From positions 3,182 to 67,181 of the forward strand of contig NZ_LGQW01000015.1 in the NCBI RefSeq assembly GCF_003116035.1: DNA of 64,000 nucleotides. Direction: 5' to 3'. Below are positions 58,286 through 64,000 of the stretch, piece after piece (the first letter of the stretch is position 1; every line of letters begins with the position of its first letter). The notes beneath the pieces were generated by a model. It had not been told where the DNA came from and did not search any database. It was given only the letters and a program-made list of their open reading frames with translations. The DNA is from Azospirillum sp. TSH64. Lineage in GTDB: Bacteria; Pseudomonadota; Alphaproteobacteria; Azospirillales; Azospirillaceae. Made by a program: the position numbers and the translations under genes.

Positions 58286-59725
58286 ATGGCGAACAGCACC
58301 TATACCGGCCGGGGCGAGACGGTCGTCGTCATCGACAGCGGCTGGTCGCCGACCTGGGAATCCGCGTCGCGCATCGTCTATCAGCACGACTACGCCAACA
58401 ACGACGCCGATGCGCGCAACCCCAACGCCGACACCCATGGCGCCCTGGTGACCTCCAACATCCTGTCGCAGGCGCCGGACCTCAACATCGTCGCGCTGAA
58501 GGTGATCCCGGACGGCACCTCAACCGCGTCGGGGGCGGCGATCGAGCAGGCGCTGCAATGGGTCGTGGCCCATGCGTCGGACTACAACGTCGTCGGCGTC
58601 AACCTGTCCCTGGCCGGCGGCTCCGCCGCGTCGGAGATGACGACCCTGCTGTCGGACGAGCTGGCGAGCCTCGCCGCCAAGCGGGTGCTGGTGTCGGCCG
58701 CCGCCGGCAATGCCGGGCAGAACGGGACGGCGACCGACGTGTCCTATTTCGCCGCCGACCACAACACGATCTGCGTCAGCGCGTCGGGCGGCGACGGCAC
58801 CATGCCGGGCTGGGCCCAGCGCAATCCGGGCATCACCGACCTCTGCGCCGACGGCACCGACATCCGGCTGACCGATCTGGCCGGGCGGACGGTGACGGCC
58901 AACGGCTCCTCCTTCTCGGCCCCTTCGGTGACCGCCGCGGTGGCGCTCGCCCAGCAGGAGGCCATCGCGCTGCGCGGCAGCGCCCTGACCCAGGACGAGT
59001 TCCTGTCGCTGGCGAAGCAGACCGGCACGCCGATCGCCGGCACCGGCTACACCGACCTCAACACCCAGGCGCTGCTGGCGAAGATCGGCCAGCTCTATGG
59101 CACGACGGCGACGCCGACGGTACCGGATCCCGGAACCGGCGCCCCCGCCACCACCACGGCCGCCATCCTGGTCAACGCCAAGGGCACCGCGGCGGCCGGC
59201 GTGAACGCCCATTTCACCCTGCTGGTCGACGGCCATGCGGTCGGCAGCGCCACGGTGGGTGCTGCGGCCAAGAACTACGCCTTCACCGCCACCGTGTCGG
59301 CCGACAGCGCCCACACGGTGCAGATCCAGTACGACAATGACGGCTTCTCCGGCGGCCAGGACCGCAACCTGTTCGTCAACAGCGTCAGCGTCAACGGCCA
59401 CGGCTATGCCGCCACCGACGCCGCGGTGACCTACGACAAGGGCGCGCTCGACGGGCACGACGTGGTCAAGGGCCAGAGCGGGATGTGGTGGAACGGCACG
59501 CTGGTGGTCGCCGCCGACAAGAGCCTGTTCGGGGTGCAGGCCCCCGCGCAGGCGCAGGTGGCGGAGCTTCAGGCCGGCGACCTGCTGGGTCACGCCGTGT
59601 CGGCCGATGCGGCCTCGCCGGTGGCAGCCGACGGCGCCGGCTGGACGCCGGAGCTGCTCCCGGCCTTCGAGTATGCCGGCCACGGCCTGCACGCCTGGTA
59701 CGACACGCACGACATGGCGGTGTAA
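58286..59725 (+). CDS. Subtilisin-like (S8) serine peptidase with C-terminal carbohydrate-binding-type domain
   Basis: This 479-residue protein has all three catalytic residues: Asp in TVVVIDSGWSP (about 17), His in NADTHGALVTSNILSQ (about 50) and Ser in NGSSFSAPSVTAAVALAQ (about 210). There is no signal peptide, which fits the neighbouring type I secretion system. Residues about 285-370 (AILVNAKGTAAAGVNAHFTL, DGHAVGSATVG, VQIQYDNDGFSGGQDRNLFV) look like a Ca-dependent xylan-binding-type module. The last ~110 residues resemble a surface-anchoring or substrate-binding tail (SGMWWNGTLVV). It converges with the HlyD gene and is the most obvious local cargo. Confidence 0.87.
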   Translation: MANSTYTGRGETVVVIDSGWSPTWESASRIVYQHDYANNDADARNPNADTHGALVTSNILSQAPDLNIVALKVIPDGTSTASGAAIEQALQWVVAHASDYNVVGVNLSLAGGSAASEMTTLLSDELASLAAKRVLVSAAAGNAGQNGTATDVSYFAADHNTICVSASGGDGTMPGWAQRNPGITDLCADGTDIRLTDLAGRTVTANGSSFSAPSVTAAVALAQQEAIALRGSALTQDEFLSLAKQTGTPIAGTGYTDLNTQALLAKIGQLYGTTATPTVPDPGTGAPATTTAAILVNAKGTAAAGVNAHFTLLVDGHAVGSATVGAAAKNYAFTATVSADSAHTVQIQYDNDGFSGGQDRNLFVNSVSVNGHGYAATDAAVTYDKGALDGHDVVKGQSGMWWNGTLVVAADKSLFGVQAPAQAQVAELQAGDLLGHAVSADAASPVAADGAGWTPELLPAFEYAGHGLHAWYDTHDMAV

Positions 59726-59746
59726 GGAGCCGAGACCGGAGCGTAT

Positions 59747-59771
59747 CCCCTCTCCCCGGGAGGGAGAGGGG
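59747..59771. terminator. GC-rich palindrome between convergent genes
   Basis: Arms cccctctccc (59747-59756) and gggagagggg (59762-59771) pair perfectly around cggga. It lies 21 bases past the protease stop and 22 bases from the end of the opposing HlyD gene, so it could terminate both. Similar ctctccc/gggagag palindromes recur as short interspersed repeats in related genomes. Confidence 0.55.
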
Positions 59772-59793
59772 GATCCCCGAGAAGGCACACATC

Positions 59794-61308
59794 TCACCGC
59801 TCGTGCATGGCCTCCTGGGCGCTGCGCGACAGGGGGGAGAGCAGATAGTCGGCGATGCGGCGGCGGCCGGTCTTGATCTCGGCGCTGACCGTCATGCCGG
59901 GTTGCAGCCGCGTCTGCTTGCCGTCCACCTCCAGCGTGTCGCGGTCCAGCGCGATGCGGGCGGCATAGACCGATCCCGCTTCCGGCGTCTTCGCCGTGCT
60001 CTTGTCCGTCCCCTTGTCGGCCTGCTGCTGCTGTTGCACGGCGTCGCTGGACAGCGAGGCGACGCGGCCGGGGATCAGCCCGTATTTGGTGAAGGAGAAG
60101 GCCTCCACCTTCACCTCGGCCACCTGTCCGGTCTGGACGAAGCCGATGTCCTTGTTGGGGATGAAGGCCTCGACCTCCAGCCGGCTGTCCTCCGGCACGA
60201 TGACCATCACCGGCTGGGCGGTGGTCACGACACCGCCCACCGTGTGCACGGCCAGCTGCTGGACATAGCCGTCCACCGGTGCCGTCAGCCGCAGGAGGTC
60301 GACCTGCTGCTCGGCCTTGGCCAGCTCCTGCTCCAGCGAGGCGGCCTTGCGCTCGGCCTCGGCGAGGTTGGTGTAGAGCTGGCGGCGGAACTCGGCCTCG
60401 GTCTGGCGGCGCTGCTCGGCGGTGGCGGCGATGGAGGCGTCGGACTCCGTCAGCTTGATCTTCTGGACCAGAAGCTCCTGCTCCTGCCCGACCAGATCCT
60501 GCTGGAGCTGGAGATACTGGAAGCGGGACGAGGTGCCGCGCTTCGACAGGTCGTACAGCGCCTCCGCCCGCTCGCGGATCAGCGGCAGGGTGGCGTTCAG
60601 CTTGGCGATGGTCTGCACCACGGTGGCGCGGTCGGCCTCGCGCCGGGCCTGCTCGCGGTCGAGTGCGGCCAGCTTGGCGCGCTGCTCGGCGATCTGGCTG
60701 GCGAGGAGCTGGCCCTGCATCCGCGCCAGTTCAGGCGACAGGCCGGCCGGGGCGGCGAATTCGGCGTTTGGGTTGCCGTTCACCACCTCCAGCGCCGCCC
60801 GCAGCCGCGCCGCCTCGGCCCGCGCCGCCGACAGGTCGGAGCGGATGCGGCCCCGGTCGGCCACCGCCTCGGTCGGGTCGAGTTCGATCAGGGTCTGGCC
60901 GGCCTTGACCAGCTGGCCGTCCTCCACGGCGATGGCGCGGACGACGCCGGTCTGCATCGGCTGGATGGTCTTGGTCCGGCCGCTCGGCACCACCCGGCCC
61001 TGCGCCACCGCCACCACGTCGACATGGCCGAACCAGGCCCAGGCGCAGGCGGCGGTGAAGGCCAGCATGATCACCGCGGTGAAGGTGCGCGCGGTGGGGG
61101 AGGGCGGACGCTCCAGGATCTCCAGCGCGTCGGGCAGGAAATCCATCTCGTCGCGGCGGCGCTTCTGCAGCCGGCCCTGGGGTTTGGTCGGCGGACGCGG
61201 GCCGCCGGGCGTGCCCGGCGCGTTGGCGGGCGGCTTGATGCCGGGAGGGGTGGAAAGAGGGGCTGTTCCGGCAGGGGTGGTCTGCACCGCGGCGGTCGTC
61301 TTGCTCAT
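59794..61308 (-). CDS. HlyD-family type I secretion membrane-fusion protein
   Basis: In this 504-residue adaptor, a Pro-rich cytoplasmic N-terminus (about 1-45) is followed by one membrane segment (VIMLAFTAACAWAWFGHVDV). Then come a lipoyl half (TKTIQPMQTGVVRAIAVEDG, LVKAGQTLIELDP), a long coiled coil (about 165-345, many Glu/Gln/Arg heptads) and the second lipoyl/beta-barrel part (LTAPVDGYVQQLAVHTVGGV). The ATG at 61308 has GGGGGA 9 bases upstream; 61317 is an alternative. It sits 16 bases after the ABC transporter gene and would bridge it to an outer-membrane TolC-like channel, not encoded here. Confidence 0.92.
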   Translation of the reverse strand: MSKTTAAVQTTPAGTAPLSTPPGIKPPANAPGTPGGPRPPTKPQGRLQKRRRDEMDFLPDALEILERPPSPTARTFTAVIMLAFTAACAWAWFGHVDVVAVAQGRVVPSGRTKTIQPMQTGVVRAIAVEDGQLVKAGQTLIELDPTEAVADRGRIRSDLSAARAEAARLRAALEVVNGNPNAEFAAPAGLSPELARMQGQLLASQIAEQRAKLAALDREQARREADRATVVQTIAKLNATLPLIRERAEALYDLSKRGTSSRFQYLQLQQDLVGQEQELLVQKIKLTESDASIAATAEQRRQTEAEFRRQLYTNLAEAERKAASLEQELAKAEQQVDLLRLTAPVDGYVQQLAVHTVGGVVTTAQPVMVIVPEDSRLEVEAFIPNKDIGFVQTGQVAEVKVEAFSFTKYGLIPGRVASLSSDAVQQQQQADKGTDKSTAKTPEAGSVYAARIALDRDTLEVDGKQTRLQPGMTVSAEIKTGRRRIADYLLSPLSRSAQEAMHER

Positions 61309-61324
61309 GGCGTTCATTCCCCCG

Positions 61325-63617
61325 TTAGCCCGCGGCACGCTGTTCGATCAGCCCGTCGGCGGGCGGCGGGTTCGCACCCGACAGCTGCCCCATCTGGCCG
61401 CGGAACAGCGTGGCGTAACGCCCGCCGCGGCGCAGAAGCTCGTCGGGCGCGCCGTCCTCGACGATGCGGCCGCGCTCTACCGTGACGATGCGGTCGGCGA
61501 TGGCGACGGTGGACAGGCGGTGGGCGATGATCAGCACGGTGCGGCCGGCGCAGATGCGGCGCATGTTGGCCTGGATGATGCGTTCGGATTCATGGTCGAG
61601 CGCCGAGGTCGCCTCGTCGAAGATCAGGATGCGCGGGTTGGTGACGAGCGCGCGGGCGATGGCGATGCGCTGCCGCTGCCCGCCGGACAGGCTGGCACCG
61701 CGCTCCCCCACCACCGTGTCATAGCCGTCGGGCAGCTCGACGACGAAGTCGTGGGCGCCGGCCAGCTTGGCCGCGGCGACGACGCGGGCCATGTCCATGG
61801 TCGGATCGGTCAGCGCGATGTTCTCGCGGATGGTGCCCGAGAACAGGACATTGTCCTGGAGGACGACGCCGATCTGCCGGCGCAGCCACACCGCGTCGGC
61901 GGTGGACAGATCCGTGCCGTCGACCATCACCCGCCCGCGCTCCGGCACATGGAAGCGCTGGAGCAGCTTGGCCAGCGTGCTCTTGCCCGAGCCGGACGTA
62001 CCGACGATGCCGACCACCTGCCCCGCCGGGACATGCAGCGACACGTCGCTCAGCGTCTCCGGCCCGTCATGGCGGTAGCGGAAGGTGACGTGGTCGAAGC
62101 TGAGGTCGCCCTTGATCGCCGGCATGGCGGCGCGGCCGGCGCTCTGCAGCGGTTCGGGTGCGGTGTTCAGGATGTCGCCGATGCGGTGCATCGACAGCCG
62201 CACCTGCTGGAAGTCCTGCCAGAGCTGGGCGATGCGCAGCACCGGTTGGACGACGCGGCCGGCGAACATGTTGAAGGCCACCAGCTCGCCCACCGTCAGG
62301 CTGCCCTCGATCACCAGCTTCGCCCCCAGCCACAGCACCAGCATGGTCGAGATCTTGGAGACGAACTGCACCGACTGGCTGGCGACGTTGTTCAGGTTGC
62401 CGGCGCGGAAACCGGCGCGGACATAGCCCGAGAGCTGGTCCTCCCAGCGGCGCTGCATGCGCGGCTCGACCGCCATGGCCTTGACCGTTTCGATGCTCGA
62501 CACCGTCTCGACCAGGAAGCTATGGTTCTCGGCGCCGCGGGCGAACTTCTCGTCCAGCCGGCGGCGCAGGATCGGCGTCGCCACCAGGCTGATGGCGACA
62601 TAGACGGGGAAGGAGGCCGCGACGATCGCCGTCAGCATCGGGCTGTAGACCAGCATGACGCCCAGGAAGACCACGGTGAACAGCAGGTCCAGCACCAGCG
62701 TGATGGTGGAGCTGGTCATGAAGTTGCGGATCGTCTCCAGCTCGCGCACCCGGGCGACGCTGTCGCCGACCCGGCGCGAGGCGAAATAGCCCATGGGGAG
62801 CGACAGCAGCCGCTGGTACAGCTTGGCCCCCAGCTCCACGTCCAGCCGGTTGGCGGTGTGGGCGAAGGTGTAGGTGCGCAGGCCGCCCAGCACCGCCTCG
62901 AACAGGATGACGGCCAGCATGCCGGCCATCAGCACGTCGAGCGTGCCCAGGCTGCGGTGCACCACCACCTTGTCGACCACCACCTGGAAGAACAGCGGCG
63001 TCACCAGCGCGAACAGCTGGATGAAGAAGGAGGCGAGCAGAACCTCGCCCAGGATGCCGCGGTATTTCCAGGCGACCGCGCCGAACCAGCGGGCGTCGAA
63101 ACGCGGCTGGCCCATGCCCATCGTGCCCTTGCGGCCCAGGCAGATCAGCCGGCCGGTCCACAGCGGCTCGAACCCCTCGCGGTCGAGGATGCGGGTCTGG
63201 TTGGTCGCCGCGTCATGCACCAGCACGCGGTCGCCGCCGGCCTTGGCCAGCACCAGGAAGCCGCCGTCCGGGCCGGGGACCAGCGCCGGCAGCGGCGTGC
63301 GCTCCAGCCGTTCCCATTTGGTCTTCACCACCCGGGCCTTGGCGCCCAGCCGGTGGGCCTGGCGGACCAGCCCGGTCAGGTCGGGGGATTCGCCGCCGCA
63401 GGCATGGCGCACGCCGTCGTAATCGGCCGGAATGCCCAGGATGCGCAGCGCCGACACCAGCCCGGCAATGCCGGGATCGAGACGGGGCCCAGGGTTGGAG
63501 CCGGGGTTGGGGCCGGTATTGAGACCGGGGCTTGGACCTGCCTGGGCTCCAGGGGGAGGAGGGGAGGAGGGGTCCCGCGCCGGATCGGCCGGCGACCCGT
63601 CTCGCATCTGTTCCATG
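61325..63617 (-). CDS. Type I secretion ABC transporter with C39-like domain
   Basis: The protein is about 763 residues. A Pro-rich N-terminus (about 1-45) precedes a C39 peptidase-like domain (about 48-175; GLVSALRILGIPADYDGVRH, VLVHDAATNQTRILDREG) with no catalytic Cys, so it should only bind cargo, as in HlyB. An ABC_membrane domain (about 190-460) includes TMGMGQPRFDARWFGAVAWK. The nucleotide-binding domain has GIVGTSGSGKSTLAKLLQRF (Walker A), ASLSGGQRQRIAIARALVTN (signature) and ILIFDEATSALDHESERII (Walker B). It pairs with HlyD to export nearby signal-less proteins such as the S8 protease, perhaps also the beta-helix and giant repeat proteins. Confidence 0.93.
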
Positions 63618-64000
63618 AAGGCTTCCCGGTTCCGAAACTCTAAGGGGTGCCGCCGGACGGCTGCGGCCAACCGAAGGTGAGGATCGCGTCCCCGCGCGGC
63701 CACCCGAACGATGGGGTACCCCGCATCGTCGGTGTCCGAAGGGAGGGAGCCGAAGGGCGGCCGGGCGCTCTTCCGGGGTTTCCCCGATGGTCCGCCTCGA
63801 CAGGCTGCTTTTTCTAGACCCGGTGCGGTGCTTGGGAGTAGGCATGCAGGACAGCCGGGCCAGCGGGACCGGCGCCGTTTTCCCTACACCGGACAAAAGC
63901 CGCCTTGTCGCCGATTCCCCAGCTCCTGCGCCTTCTGATCCTGCTGCTGACGCCCTTCTGGCTGTCGCTGGCGGTGGAGGGGCTGGGCCTGTACGGGTCG
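63618..64000 (+). other. Upstream region of the T1SS genes and possible start of a rightward gene
   Basis: About 380 bases with no complete gene. A 10-bp perfect palindrome GGGGTACCCC (63713-63722) is flanked by cgat/atcg, a possible operator for the leftward transport genes. Near the right edge, the plus strand in one frame from a TTG at 63905 reads SPIPQLLRLLILLLTPFWLS. This is a hydrophobic signal- or membrane-like segment that continues off the window, so a gene may begin here. The start codon is uncertain and the gene cannot be identified. Confidence 0.4.

Noticed and set aside
60422..63643. A 1073-codon plus-strand frame over the T1SS genes
   Set aside because: Walker and C-motifs of the ABC transporter and the HlyD coiled coil are on the minus strand. 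The plus frame is antisense.

Overview
The window is high-GC DNA from an alphaproteobacterium. Gene content and style suggest the Rhodospirillales, most likely Azospirillum or a close relative: DUF6916/tail-collar secretion-type genes, PhoX, many IS66/IS630/IS5 elements, and GC-rich genes with many arginine and alanine codons. No rRNA, tRNA or core housekeeping operon was recognised, so the assignment rests on gene style and content. The accessory genes at about 14-15, 21.6-22.8, 28.4-31.4 and especially 33.7-34.9 kb are clearly AT-richer than the rest and look acquired.

Layout. (1) 1-5957, minus strand: a giant surface or secreted protein with an N-terminal LEPR-type motif, a DUF4347 domain and near-identical ~100-residue repeats runs off the left edge. 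Upstream of it are two phage-tail-collar (microcystin-dependent-like) proteins around a DUF6916 protein. (2) 6.4-10.1 kb, plus strand: a GNAT acetyltransferase, a 17-kDa-type glycine-zipper lipoprotein and a HAD-domain protein with a long uncharacterised extension. (3) 10.2-34.9 kb: a glycan/surface-modification island. A five-gene minus-strand run encodes a radical SAM/SPASM enzyme, a GT9-like transferase, an FkbM-like methyltransferase, a NodU/CmcH-type carbamoyltransferase and a GT9 glycosyltransferase. It is followed by two FkbM methyltransferases, a TPR-GSCFA protein and a TPR protein. Six of these enzymes carry what looks like the same ~90-residue Rossmann-like module, at either end of the protein. 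The island is broken by mobile DNA: two complete IS66 elements with 8-bp target duplications, an IS630 element interrupted by one IS66 and abutted by a decayed IS701 element, and a mosaic of IS5-like and IS256 fragments.

(4) 34.9-46.7 kb: a beta-ketoacyl-ACP synthase III-like gene is divergent from an SDR - Rieske protein - Rieske-less oxygenase - GNAT operon. The two oxygenase genes look like complementary halves of one enzyme: the first keeps the Rieske ligands, the second the mononuclear-iron ligands. Next come a FitAB-like toxin-antitoxin pair, a DUF1501/DUF1800 pair, a complete Rieske oxygenase, a BNR/sialidase-fold protein and a Nudix hydrolase. Together they suggest synthesis of an unusual acyl or hydroxylated small molecule or sugar substituent; this is inference. 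(5) 46.4-53.4 kb: PhoX-type phosphatase with a strong terminator, a tandem pair of tiny paralogous genes, a methyltransferase-GT2 fusion with an UPF0104-type membrane protein, and an unknown 322-residue protein. (6) 53.5-64 kb: a beta-helix protein with five 40-residue C-terminal repeats, an M23-fold protein with an altered metal motif, a RelE/XRE toxin-antitoxin pair, a subtilisin-like protease with a carbohydrate-binding-type domain and no signal peptide, and a convergent type I secretion pair (HlyD adaptor and ABC transporter with a C39-like domain) that probably exports it and perhaps other large proteins nearby.
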